Below the pieces are notes generated by a model. That model saw only the letters and a program-made list of their open reading frames with translations. It ran no database searches and was not told the DNA's origin. A stretch of 64,000 bases of DNA, taken from assembly GCA_944323885.1 (NCBI GenBank), contig CALUUD010000002.1:595308-659307 (forward strand), written 5' to 3'. This document shows, one piece after another, positions 8,022-16,676 of the stretch; the first letter of the stretch is position 1; each line of letters begins with the position of its first letter. This DNA comes from an uncultured Helicobacteraceae bacterium. GTDB taxonomy: Bacteria > Campylobacterota > Campylobacteria > Campylobacterales > Helicobacteraceae. A program made the translations under genes and the position numbers.

Positions 8022-9151
8022 TTAACTTCCTTAGATTTTAAAGATTCTATATAACTTTGTAGTAGAAATATAGAATCTTTATTTAATTTTTCATTTAGCA
8101 TAAGTAAGTTTGACTTTAAGCTATCATATATTTGAGTATTTATATTTTTAATTGCATACTTTAATGCATTATATAAATCATTATCAAAAAATATCGCATT
8201 ACTATTATCAAAACCAAAGCTAATTCCAAAATTATTATTAATCACAAATGGCAAATTATACATAAGGCTAAATTGTCTAAGACCGCTAGTACAATCCATT
8301 AAATAATGTTTATGTGCAAAATTATCAAAGATTCCAAGTGTATAATGTGGATTATATTCTTTTAGAATATTAAGCAATTCATCATTAGTTGGATTTTTAA
8401 AAAAAGATATATATTGTTCAAATTTTAAATCTCTAAAATCACTTCTTCCAATTAAAATAAATTTAAAATTTACAATACCATCATTTAAAAGTTTATCAAT
8501 AGTTTTATATAACTGCTTTCTAAAATTTCTATGATAGATTGGAAAACCTATACTAATAAATGTAGCAATATTATTTCTTTTAAATTTAATACCAACATTC
8601 TTTGAGCAAGAAATACCATTTAAATTAATTTTATTAAATTGCAAATCTCTAAGTGAAAAATAACGCTTTTCTTTATAATTTTTTATATCATTAAATTTAT
8701 AAATATCACTTATTGTATGATAAATACCTAATATTCCATATTTGCTTTTTATATTTACTAATTTTGGTATATGATGATTTAATTTTAGTGATAAAACCAT
8801 AGTGTTTAAAAATACAAAATCATAAGATTGTATCTTAGTAGATTGAAGTATAGACAAAATATCAGATAACTCCATTTTGATAGCATTATTATAATTAGCT
8901 TCTGCTCTTAGCATAATATCAACTTTATATCCAAGCATATTAAAATAATAAACAATAGAATCTATACATTCAAGATGAAAATTATTCATTTCTACAAGTA
9001 AAATATTGCCATTGGGAGTAAAATTTGAGCAAGTATCATTATTTATAGAATTTAAAAATAGCAGATCACTATTTAAATTCTTTTTATAATTAATAAAATA
9101 AAAAAATTTATTTCTTATAAAATAAAATAAATCAAATAAATAAATAATCAT
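8018..9151 (-). CDS. Putative GT-B glycosyltransferase of the glycan operon
   Basis: A 377-residue protein. After a membrane-associating, aromatic N-terminus (about residues 1-25) comes NILLVEMNNFHLECIDSIVYYF, similar to the first Rossmann half of GT-B enzymes. The C-terminal half has a Rossmann-like strand NFKFILIGRSDF, and then YTLGIFDNFAHKHYLMDCTSGLRQFSLMYNLPFVI, the place where GT-B enzymes bind the nucleotide sugar. I do not recognise a defined subfamily and no GPGTF-type EX7E motif is clear. It overlaps wecB and the following gene by 4 bases each, so its translation is coupled to both, which supports a role in the same surface glycan. Confidence 0.6.
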   Translation of the reverse strand: MIIYLFDLFYFIRNKFFYFINYKKNLNSDLLFLNSINNDTCSNFTPNGNILLVEMNNFHLECIDSIVYYFNMLGYKVDIMLRAEANYNNAIKMELSDILSILQSTKIQSYDFVFLNTMVLSLKLNHHIPKLVNIKSKYGILGIYHTISDIYKFNDIKNYKEKRYFSLRDLQFNKINLNGISCSKNVGIKFKRNNIATFISIGFPIYHRNFRKQLYKTIDKLLNDGIVNFKFILIGRSDFRDLKFEQYISFFKNPTNDELLNILKEYNPHYTLGIFDNFAHKHYLMDCTSGLRQFSLMYNLPFVINNNFGISFGFDNSNAIFFDNDLYNALKYAIKNINTQIYDSLKSNLLMLNEKLNKDSIFLLQSYIESLKSKEVK

Positions 9152-10281
9152 ATTTTCTTTATGAATTGCACAATCTTCTTAGCACTCTGTCCATCGCCAA
9201 ATACAAGTGGATTCTTAGGATTTGACATTTTTTTATATATCTTGTCATTATTAAATATTTCTAATACAGCATTAATAATCTTCTCTTTATTGGTACCAAC
9301 TAAGCGAAGTGTTTTACAAGAAAGCGCTTCTGTTCTTTCTGTGGTATTTCTAAGAATAAAAGTTGGTTTATGCAAATAAGTTGCCTCTTCTTGTATACCT
9401 CCACTATCTGTCAATATGATATAACTTTTATTCATTAAATAAACAAACTTTTCATAATTAAGAGGCTCTATCAAATGGATATTTGAAAGACCACCTAGAA
9501 TCTTTCTCATAGGAATTTGAATATTTGGATTTAAATGTAGAGGATATACTATATGTACATTTGGTAGATGCAAAGCTATTTGCTTAATTGCATTTGCTAT
9601 ATTTTCTATATCTATACCAAAACTTTCTCTTCTGTGTGCAGTAACCAAAATAAATTTAGTATTTGTTATACAAAATGAAAGATTAAGAGATGATAGAATA
9701 TCTTTCTCTAAGTCTCTATTTGATTTTATTTTTTCTAACATTAATTTCAAAGCATCAATTACACTATTGCCAACAATTTTTATATTTGATTTTTTAACTC
9801 CATCTAATATAAGATTATCATATGCCAGTTTAGTTGGAGCAAAGTGATATGTAGATAATCGTGTAGTTAATTGTCTATTTAACTCTTCAGGAAATGGATT
9901 ATATTTATCAAATGTTCTAAGACCTGCTTCAATATGGGCAATCTTTATTTTAAAATAGAACCCTGCAAGTGCAGCCATAAAAGTAGTTGTTGTATCACCA
10001 TGAACAAGTATTAAATCTGGGGCAAATTCTTCTAAAACTGGTTTTAATTTTGATAATACATTTATGCTTATACTAAATAAATCTTGAGATTCTTGCATAA
10101 TATTTAAATCATAATCAGGACATATATTAAATGTTTTTAAAACCTCATCAAGCATACTTCTATGCTGTGCTGTTATGCATATTTTTGTATTGATTGTTTT
10201 TTCTTTTTTGAGTGCTAATATAATTGAACAAAGTTTTATAGCCTCAGGTCTTGTTCCAAAAATTATTAATACTTTTTTCAT
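9148..10281 (-). CDS. wecB: UDP-N-acetylglucosamine 2-epimerase, non-hydrolysing
   Basis: A 377-residue cytoplasmic enzyme that interconverts UDP-GlcNAc and UDP-ManNAc. Family signatures are intact: FGTRPEAIKL at residues 8-17, HIEAGLRT with FPEELNRQLT, the UDP-binding TAHRRESFG, and DSGGIQEEATYLHKPTFILRNTTERTEA near the C-terminus. Size matches the family. It is the first gene of the minus-strand glycan operon (wecB, GT-B, DSD glycosyltransferase, GT-D/GT2, fucosyltransferase), so ManNAc or a derivative is probably a component of the glycan. The region upstream, shared with divergent msrB, is 90 bases of A/T-rich DNA. Confidence 0.95.
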   Translation of the reverse strand: MKKVLIIFGTRPEAIKLCSIILALKKEKTINTKICITAQHRSMLDEVLKTFNICPDYDLNIMQESQDLFSISINVLSKLKPVLEEFAPDLILVHGDTTTTFMAALAGFYFKIKIAHIEAGLRTFDKYNPFPEELNRQLTTRLSTYHFAPTKLAYDNLILDGVKKSNIKIVGNSVIDALKLMLEKIKSNRDLEKDILSSLNLSFCITNTKFILVTAHRRESFGIDIENIANAIKQIALHLPNVHIVYPLHLNPNIQIPMRKILGGLSNIHLIEPLNYEKFVYLMNKSYIILTDSGGIQEEATYLHKPTFILRNTTERTEALSCKTLRLVGTNKEKIINAVLEIFNNDKIYKKMSNPKNPLVFGDGQSAKKIVQFIKKI

Positions 10282-10371
10282 AGATTAAACTCTAAATTTT
10301 GAACTTATTTTAAATTATTTTGTGATTTAATTAATATCATTAAGGAAATATATCTAAAAAAGGTTGATAAT

Positions 10372-10782
10372 TTGAATAGCTTAAGCAAAGAAGAAGAAAT
10401 AGTAATAATACATAAAGGTACAGAAATGCCATTTAGTGGAGAATATAATGATTTTTTTAAAGATGGAATCTATATATGCAAACAATGCGAAACACCTCTT
10501 TATGATTCTAAAGATAAATTTTCATCTGGCTGTGGATGGCCAAGTTTTGATGATGAAATCAATGGTGCAATAATGAGAGAAATAGACAAAGATGGAATAA
10601 GAACTGAGATTATGTGTGCAAATTGTAAAGGACATTTGGGGCATGTATTTAAAGGAGAAGGATTTACCCCAAAAAATACTAGACATTGTGTAAATTCAAT
10701 TTCATTAATATTTGTTCCAAGGGATAAAATAAAACAACAAACGAGTCTAGAACAATATGAAAATGGACTTATAAAGAATTGA
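10372..10782 (+). CDS. msrB: Peptide methionine-R-sulfoxide reductase MsrB
   Basis: A 136-residue enzyme that repairs methionine-R-sulfoxide in proteins. The catalytic Cys106 lies in [11 protein letters not shown], where most relatives have RYC; the possible resolving Cys54 is in SSGCGWPSF; the zinc site is two CxxC pairs, Cys36/Cys39 and Cys82/Cys85. The start is TTG at 10372, 9 bases after AAAAAGG, with no ATG that keeps the N-terminal helix. H. pylori carries MsrA-MsrB as a fusion, whereas this is a stand-alone MsrB. There is no signal peptide, so it acts in the cytoplasm. The gene is monocistronic, divergent from wecB, and followed by a probable terminator. Confidence 0.95.
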   Translation: MNSLSKEEEIVIIHKGTEMPFSGEYNDFFKDGIYICKQCETPLYDSKDKFSSGCGWPSFDDEINGAIMREIDKDGIRTEIMCANCKGHLGHVFKGEGFTPKNTRHCVNSISLIFVPRDKIKQQTSLEQYENGLIKN

Positions 10783-10797
10783 ATTTTTAACAAAAAT

Positions 10798-10821
10798 ATA
10801 GGCTAAACCTTATACGCCTAT
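10798..10821 (+). terminator. Probable rho-independent terminator of msrB
   Basis: ATAGGC and its complement GCCTAT flank a 12-base loop and are followed by TTCTATTTTTTT, 16 bases after the msrB stop. The stem is short, so strength is uncertain. Confidence 0.55.
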
Positions 10822-10954
10822 TTCTATTTTTTTATAAACAAACTAGCATATTGCAACAATATTAAAACTTTATATTCAACAAACTAACAATTATTCTTAT
10901 CTTAAAATAAATTATATATATTATAAAATGCATAATATACAAATATATTTTTAT

Positions 10955-11410
10955 TTAGTATCTATTTTTTAGTGCTATTTGCATTTCTCTATCGAGAGTT
11001 TTCTGTTTTATACTCTCTCGTTTATCATATAATTTCTTACCCTGCACCAATGCTATCTCAACTTTTAATAAATTCTTTTTATTAAAGTATAAACTTAATG
11101 GAACAATAGTATATGTTTTTTGTGACACCAATGAGAATAGCTTATAAATTTCTTTCTTATGCAGCAATAACTTTCTTGGAGCTTTTTCATCTGGCTTAAA
11201 ATAAGTATTTGTAGTTTTTAAGTGTGAAATATGAGCATTAAATAAAAAAGCCTCATTTTTTACAATCCTTACAAAACTATCTTTAATATTTGCTTTTCTA
11301 GCTCGTAGCGCTTTTACTTCAGATCCGCTAAGAACAACACCAGCTTCAAACTTATCAATAATAAAATAATCAAACATAGCCTTTCTATTCGTAGCAACAA
11401 TATTTCTCAT
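10955..11410 (-). CDS. smpB: SsrA-binding protein SmpB
   Basis: A 151-residue RNA-binding protein that brings tmRNA to stalled ribosomes for trans-translation. It starts with RNIVATNRKAMFDYFI and has the SmpB core GVVLSGSEVKALRARKANIKDSF, plus the basic C-terminal tail KLYDKRESIKQKTLDREMQ that enters the mRNA channel. It is the last gene of the truB-csrA-ispE-smpB run, 7 bases after ispE, the same order as csrA-ispE-smpB in H. pylori. The tmRNA gene itself was not seen in the window. Confidence 0.97.
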   Translation of the reverse strand: MRNIVATNRKAMFDYFIIDKFEAGVVLSGSEVKALRARKANIKDSFVRIVKNEAFLFNAHISHLKTTNTYFKPDEKAPRKLLLHKKEIYKLFSLVSQKTYTIVPLSLYFNKKNLLKVEIALVQGKKLYDKRESIKQKTLDREMQIALKNRY

Positions 11411-11417
11411 ATTTACC

Positions 11418-12182
11418 TCACTTTAATCTAAAAAAGCTACTACCACTGCCGCTAAAAAAATATCCATCTTTGCTATATTCTAGCAGTTCTGGATAAAGCT
11501 TTAATGCAGGAGTGTATAAATCATTTAAAGCATTAATAGAAAAACTTTTAAGCAAATCTTTAGAATCTAATAAAATCATCTGCTTTGCAAGATTTATATC
11601 CAATGTATAGTTATTCTTAAACTCTGCAAAAACTGCATTTGTGTGAGCATTAATATTTGGAGTAATAATCTCAAATTCTAATATATCTTCTATATATTCC
11701 TCTACAATATCACCAATACCACTAACATTGGCACTTTTATAATCATATACAAAAAAACTAACATCAGCACCAACCTTTGATGCAATTTGACCTAAAGTTT
11801 GCACATCTAATCCAAGCTCTAATATTTCATTCATAGCAAGCAAATATACTCCTGCATTAGAACTACCACCACCAAGACCAGCAAAAATTGGTATTTTTTT
11901 ATCAATACTAATACTAAAAGATTCTAGATATTGAGATTTTTTTGTATCACCTAAATAAGACTGCAAGGCTAATTTTGCTTTAAATATAGTATTAGATTCT
12001 AAAGAGCATTTAAAATCACCATTTAACTTAAAAAAAGTAGAATCTTTAATCTCTAAAACATCAAAAAAACTATTTTCTATTTTTATATACCTAGATAATA
12101 TATCGCAATAACCATTACTTAAAAAACCAATAACTTTAAAAAAAATATTAATTTTTGGATAAGAGATATAGGTTTTAGTCAT
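11418..12182 (-). CDS. ispE: 4-diphosphocytidyl-2-C-methyl-D-erythritol kinase
   Basis: A 254-residue GHMP kinase of the MEP isoprenoid pathway; it phosphorylates CDP-methylerythritol at the 2-hydroxyl. The N-terminal substrate motif SYPKINIFFKVIG, the ATP-binding glycine-rich loop GLGGGSSNAG and the C-terminal FFSGSGSSFF motif are all present. It is somewhat shorter than E. coli IspE (283), as usual in Campylobacterota. It overlaps csrA by 8 bases. IspH of the same pathway is encoded at 45.6 kb. Confidence 0.95.
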   Translation of the reverse strand: MTKTYISYPKINIFFKVIGFLSNGYCDILSRYIKIENSFFDVLEIKDSTFFKLNGDFKCSLESNTIFKAKLALQSYLGDTKKSQYLESFSISIDKKIPIFAGLGGGSSNAGVYLLAMNEILELGLDVQTLGQIASKVGADVSFFVYDYKSANVSGIGDIVEEYIEDILEFEIITPNINAHTNAVFAEFKNNYTLDINLAKQMILLDSKDLLKSFSINALNDLYTPALKLYPELLEYSKDGYFFSGSGSSFFRLK

Positions 12183-12414
12183 CTTTATTTTTTAATATCT
12201 TTCTTATACTTACCAAACTATTATTCTCTATTTTATTTGATGCCTTAAAGTTTTCTCCAACAATAGCATCTTTTAATTCACCACGAAGAATAACTTTATC
12301 TTGTGGTGCTTCAAATCCAAGTTTTACTATACCATTTTGAATAGATATTATTTTTATACTTATATTTTCACCAATGATGACTTCCTCATTTATCTTTCTT
12401 GACAAAACTAGCAT
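12175..12414 (-). CDS. csrA: Translational regulator CsrA
   Basis: A 79-residue homodimeric RNA-binding protein that represses or protects mRNAs by binding GGA loops at ribosome sites. The conserved MLVLSRKINEEVIIG start and the RNA-contacting RGELKDAIVGE stretch (Arg44 region) are intact. In Helicobacter and Campylobacter CsrA influences motility and oxidative-stress genes; FliW, its usual antagonist here, is not in the window. Overlaps truB by 7 bases and ispE by 8, so the three are translationally coupled. Confidence 0.96.
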   Translation of the reverse strand: MLVLSRKINEEVIIGENISIKIISIQNGIVKLGFEAPQDKVILRGELKDAIVGENFKASNKIENNSLVSIRKILKNKDD

Positions 12415-13244
12415 TTATAATCCTGATTATTTAAAATATATTTTATTTGTCCAAAATCATCAAATTCAATTATAGAAAAAAAATCTTCAAATATAGCTAT
12501 ATATCTATGATTTTTAAGAATATTACTATCTTGTATATTTATAGCCTTCCCAAACTTAATATCATTTTTATACATATTTAAATCAATCCTAGTATAAGAT
12601 ATATAATCAAATGGATTAAGTTTTTTATAATTATCAAAAACAAATTTACCCTCACTCACTCTAACTAAATTAGACAATAAACCAAAAACACCTAATCTAT
12701 TTGCAATAATTTCTCCAATAGATCTAATATATGCACCCTTTGATACTGAAATTTTAAAGCTTAAGAAGGGGTGTGAATAATTTAATAATTCAATATCAAA
12801 TACTTCACTTGTAATATCTTGCAATATCACATCTTTATTATCTCTTGCAAGCTTATATGCTCTAGTTCCATTGATTTTTTTTGCACTAAATTTTGGTGGC
12901 TTATAAGTTATTACACCCTTTATAGAATCTAAAACTCTTAATATATCTATTAAATTAAATTCATTTACAATATCTACATTTACTATATTTTCTAGATCTA
13001 AACTCTTTGATCTTGCCCCAAGCCAAAGTGTAGCAATATAAGTCTTTTTTGATAAATCAAAATGATTTAGCAATCTTGTATATCTCCCACTTGCAACAAC
13101 CAATACACCACTTGCAAATGGATCTAAGATTCCACTATATCCTATTTTTTTTAGTTGAAATCTATGTTTTATTGACTGCAGAAAATGATTTGAACTTACA
13201 AAAATTGGCTTTCTTGCAACAAATAATCTATCTTGGTTATTCAA
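12408..13244 (-). CDS. truB: tRNA pseudouridine-55 synthase TruB
   Basis: A 278-residue enzyme that forms pseudouridine 55 in the T-loop of tRNAs. The catalytic Asp41 is in GYSGILDPFASGVL, and the KKTYIATLWLGARSKSLD and GAYIRSIGE motifs of the family follow. Overlaps the dapE 3' end by 8 bases and csrA by 7. The C-terminal PUA-like region is short, as in Campylobacterota relatives. Confidence 0.95.
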   Translation of the reverse strand: MNNQDRLFVARKPIFVSSNHFLQSIKHRFQLKKIGYSGILDPFASGVLVVASGRYTRLLNHFDLSKKTYIATLWLGARSKSLDLENIVNVDIVNEFNLIDILRVLDSIKGVITYKPPKFSAKKINGTRAYKLARDNKDVILQDITSEVFDIELLNYSHPFLSFKISVSKGAYIRSIGEIIANRLGVFGLLSNLVRVSEGKFVFDNYKKLNPFDYISYTRIDLNMYKNDIKFGKAINIQDSNILKNHRYIAIFEDFFSIIEFDDFGQIKYILNNQDYKC

Positions 13245-14361
13245 TAGAATTTTCCATTTGTTCTATAAAAACTTTAAAAATATCCCTTAACTTCAATATT
13301 TCATCAACCTTAGCATTTTCATTAATTGCATGAATGCTTTCATTTAATAAACCAAATTCTATGACATCTATGCCAAAATTGCTAAAATATCTAGCATCAC
13401 TCGTTCCGCCACCTGTATCAAGACTACAACAAATACCAGTAATATCTTTGATGGCATATCGTATAGATTCTATCAATATTTTAGAATCCGTAATAAATGG
13501 ATACGAACTTTGTTTTAATTCTAAAGAATAAGGCAAATTATTAAAAACAGAATCTAGATATTTTTTTAATGTGTCTTGTGTTGTTAAAGGATTATTTCTT
13601 ACATTAAACATAATCTCCAAATCATTTGGTGTAACATTAACCACTCCAATACCAGCAGAAATATTTGTTATCACTAATCTACTTGCTAAAAAATTATCAT
13701 CTCCATTATCAAGTAATACATTTGACAATCTTGGCAATATAGGGGTGATTAAATCTATTGGATTTATAAATTTATTTGGATATGCTACATGACCTTGTTT
13801 TCCTTGAATTTTTAATTTGCCATTGATAGACCCTCTTCTACCTATCTTTACTACATCACCTAATGTTTTATTTGATGTTGGTTCTGCAACAAGTGCAAAA
13901 TCTGGCAATAAATTGATATTTTTTAAATGTTCTAACATAATTTTTGTGCCATAGATTCCATCTCCTTCCTCATCGCTTGTAAGTAGAATAGATAAAATCC
14001 CGCTAAAATCTTTTATATTTTTAATAGCATATATAAAACTTGCTATTCCTCCCTTCATATCAGCAACACCGCGACTATAAATAATACCATTATCAATCAC
14101 ACCACCAAATGGATGATAATCCCATCCATTACCACTTGGAACAACATCTACATGACCACCAAAACAAAGATGAAATTTTGGCTTGTTATTTTTTGAAAAA
14201 TCCTTGTATAAAAAAATATTTTTAACTCCATTTTTATCTAAATAAATACTCTTAAAATCATCAAGCTCGTTTTTTACTAGATCAAAGATTCCACATTCAT
14301 TTGGAGTAATACTCTCTCTTTGTAAAATCTTTACTAAAAAATCTATAACACCATCTTGCAT
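13237..14361 (-). CDS. dapE: Succinyl-diaminopimelate desuccinylase
   Basis: A 374-residue di-zinc M20 hydrolase that releases L,L-diaminopimelate from its N-succinyl form, for lysine and peptidoglycan. The metal ligands and catalytic residues are seen in order: His70 in FGGHVDVVP, Asp101 in GVADMKGG, Glu131/132 in TSDEEGDG, Glu in LVAEPTS, and the C-terminal His in ESIHAINE. Internal GGGTSDARYF is typical of DapE. It is 2 bases after cmoA and overlaps truB by 8. Confidence 0.95.
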   Translation of the reverse strand: MQDGVIDFLVKILQRESITPNECGIFDLVKNELDDFKSIYLDKNGVKNIFLYKDFSKNNKPKFHLCFGGHVDVVPSGNGWDYHPFGGVIDNGIIYSRGVADMKGGIASFIYAIKNIKDFSGILSILLTSDEEGDGIYGTKIMLEHLKNINLLPDFALVAEPTSNKTLGDVVKIGRRGSINGKLKIQGKQGHVAYPNKFINPIDLITPILPRLSNVLLDNGDDNFLASRLVITNISAGIGVVNVTPNDLEIMFNVRNNPLTTQDTLKKYLDSVFNNLPYSLELKQSSYPFITDSKILIESIRYAIKDITGICCSLDTGGGTSDARYFSNFGIDVIEFGLLNESIHAINENAKVDEILKLRDIFKVFIEQMENSIE

Positions 14362-14363
14362 CT

Positions 14364-15074
14364 TTATTCCTTTATGGCTATAAATGTTGCAAAATTTGCA
14401 AAGCGAAAAATCATCTCAACACTATTAAAACCTACTTTTTTAAGCAATGCTATATTTTCTTCTTGTGTATATGGTATAAGTATATTTTCTAATGCTTCTC
14501 TTTTTTTACTTATCTCCATATTACTATAGCCTTGATCCCTCTTAAAATTATGATAAATATCTATTAATTCTTTATCTAGCCATTTATTATGAGATACAAG
14601 CTTCTCACTTAAGATAAAAATACCATTTTTTGGTAAAGAAGTGCATATCTTTGATAAAAGACATTCTCTATTAATAGGACGAATAAATTGAAGTGTATAA
14701 TTTGATATGATAACATCAAAATTAAAATTAAAATCTAAAATATCCATTTCTATGAATTCTATTTTTGCACCATAAGCTTTAGCTTTTGATCTTGCGATAT
14801 CTAGCATACTAGGAGAATTGTCAATACCAACCAAAGATACTCCACTAAGATTCTGACTTAATTCTAATAATAAATTTCCAGTAGAGCACCCGATATCACA
14901 TAATGAATCAATCTTTTTAGATTTTAATATTTGAGCTATCAAATTGATATTGTCACGATAATAAGGTATAGATCTTGAAGCCATATCATCAAATACAGCT
15001 GCAACCTCATCATTGAATGAAAATTTTTGTTTTAATTCTTTTTGAAAAATTTCATCAATATTATTTTTTTTCAT
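14364..15074 (-). CDS. cmoA: Carboxy-S-adenosyl-L-methionine synthase CmoA
   Basis: A 236-residue SAM-fold enzyme that makes carboxy-SAM from SAM and prephenate, the donor used by CmoB to form cmo5U34 in wobble positions of tRNA. The distinctive N-terminal FSFNDEVAAVFDDMASRSIPYY motif separates it from ordinary methyltransferases; the SAM loop is CDIGCSTGNLLLEL. Its partner CmoB is encoded at 62.6 kb, so both steps are present in this chromosome segment. Sits 2 bases after ribF and 2 before dapE. Confidence 0.93.
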   Translation of the reverse strand: MKKNNIDEIFQKELKQKFSFNDEVAAVFDDMASRSIPYYRDNINLIAQILKSKKIDSLCDIGCSTGNLLLELSQNLSGVSLVGIDNSPSMLDIARSKAKAYGAKIEFIEMDILDFNFNFDVIISNYTLQFIRPINRECLLSKICTSLPKNGIFILSEKLVSHNKWLDKELIDIYHNFKRDQGYSNMEISKKREALENILIPYTQEENIALLKKVGFNSVEMIFRFANFATFIAIKE

Positions 15075-15076
15075 AA

Positions 15077-15943
15077 TTACACTATTTGTGATAATTTTTG
15101 TGTTTCTAAAATATTTCTAGCTATATTGATATCACTACTAATTTGAGCTTTTAGTGATATTAAGTTATCAAATCGCATATTATCTCTAATTCTTTCTACA
15201 AAAAATACCTCAATAGTATCTGGAGTATTATGTATATTTTTATCAATAATATGTGTTTCAATTGCAAAACTATGATCTATACTTAGCCTATTCCCTAAAA
15301 ATGTAATAGATTTGAAAAAAATATCTTGTATTTTTACATACGATGCATATACCCCATCTTTTGGCAATATGTATTCATCAACATGTATATTTATCGTTGG
15401 AAATAACATTTCTTTACCAATACCTTGACCCTTTATCAATCTACCCTCTATTGAATAGAATCTACCAAGAAGTTGATTTGCTAAAGAAATGTCACCACTT
15501 AAAATATATTGTTTAATATATGATGAATGAATAGGAGTTCCATTTAAACTCATTTCATCAATAATAATAGTGTTAAAATTAGAAATATTTTGTATATCTG
15601 CGGCATTACAAGTCCTGTTTTTACCAAATTTAAAATCACTACCAACTACAATATACTCTAGATGTGGTAATTTAGACTTCAAAAAATATAAAAAATCTAC
15701 TCCACTTAAATTGTTAATTTCATTAAAATCAATATAATAAATATCATTTTTAATATAATGTTTGCGTTTAGAGTAAGGCACTATAAAACCATTAGTAATA
15801 TGAGGCATCTTTATCAATAATACTATTCCATTCTTATCTAGATTATTTAATATAGCCTTATGTGCAAGATGCATGCTATCAAATTTACCAATAGCAATAG
15901 ATGCTATATTAGCACTTTTTGATATTAATGAAAACTTCTTCAT
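15077..15943 (-). CDS. ribF: Bifunctional riboflavin kinase / FAD synthetase
   Basis: A 288-residue enzyme that makes FMN and then FAD. The N-terminal nucleotidyltransferase domain has IAIGKFDSMHLAHKAI (the family GxFDGxHxGH site, altered to SMHLAH), VGSDFKFGKNR, and IHSSYIKQYI. The C-terminal kinase domain starts at about residue 170 with GRLIKGQGIGKEMLFPTINI, where the PTxN motif is present. It overlaps tlyA by 35 bases, and starts with ATG behind a GAGGGGA ribosome site within the tlyA end. The tlyA-ribF pair is also adjacent in H. pylori. Confidence 0.93.
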   Translation of the reverse strand: MKKFSLISKSANIASIAIGKFDSMHLAHKAILNNLDKNGIVLLIKMPHITNGFIVPYSKRKHYIKNDIYYIDFNEINNLSGVDFLYFLKSKLPHLEYIVVGSDFKFGKNRTCNAADIQNISNFNTIIIDEMSLNGTPIHSSYIKQYILSGDISLANQLLGRFYSIEGRLIKGQGIGKEMLFPTINIHVDEYILPKDGVYASYVKIQDIFFKSITFLGNRLSIDHSFAIETHIIDKNIHNTPDTIEVFFVERIRDNMRFDNLISLKAQISSDINIARNILETQKLSQIV

Positions 15944-16616
15944 TCCCCTCTTTCCCTTTTAATGCAGAAGATTCTATATTTATGATTTCAAAACCATATT
16001 GTTTTATTAAAGATAATAAGCTAAACAATGCAGAATCTATTGCATCCTTTTGAGTTACTACACCTTTTTTATTTCGCTTAATATTTTTACCAACCTCAAA
16101 TTGTGGCTTAAATAATAAAAGTGCTTCACCATTTAGCAGCCTAAAAATGGAATCTAAAATATATTTAATAGATATAAAAGACACATCACATACTATAAAA
16201 TCAAATAAATCTTTACTTTTAAAATCTCTAATATCACAAGATTCAAACAGCTTAATTTTTGGATTATCTCTTAATGATGCATCTAATTGATCTCTTCCAA
16301 CATCAACACAAGTGATACTCTTTGCATTATATTTTAATAAAACTTGAGTAAAACCTCCCTTAGAACTTCCAATATCTAAAACATTCATACCTGTAAAATC
16401 TATATTATTATTTTTTATATAAGAATCTAATTTTTCACCAGCCCTACTTACAAATATTTCTTTTAATATTTCTACATTACAATCTTTATCAACTATAAAA
16501 CTAGGTTTTAAGACAATCTTTCCATCTACTTTTACAAAATTATTTTTAATTAATTCAATGGCTTTATTTCTACTTGAAACAAAATTATTAGCAACCAAAA
16601 AAATATCTAATCTCAT
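15909..16616 (-). CDS. tlyA: TlyA-type rRNA 2'-O-methyltransferase
   Basis: A 235-residue protein with an N-terminal S4 RNA-binding domain (MRLDIFLVANNFVSSRNKAIELI, about residues 1-60) and an FtsJ-like methyltransferase domain with the SAM motif VLDIGSSKGGFTQVLL. TlyA methylates ribose of rRNA cytidines (C1920 of 23S, and in long forms C1409 of 16S), which affects capreomycin sensitivity. Older annotation as haemolysin is probably indirect. A short type I form would act on 23S only; the typing is an inference from length. Located 60 bases after manC. Confidence 0.93.
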   Translation of the reverse strand: MRLDIFLVANNFVSSRNKAIELIKNNFVKVDGKIVLKPSFIVDKDCNVEILKEIFVSRAGEKLDSYIKNNNIDFTGMNVLDIGSSKGGFTQVLLKYNAKSITCVDVGRDQLDASLRDNPKIKLFESCDIRDFKSKDLFDFIVCDVSFISIKYILDSIFRLLNGEALLLFKPQFEVGKNIKRNKKGVVTQKDAIDSALFSLLSLIKQYGFEIINIESSALKGKEGNEEVFINIKKC

Positions 16617-16676
16617 TTAATATTGTAGTTTAGGTGTATAGCAAATATCATTATAGAGATTAATACATTAATTATT

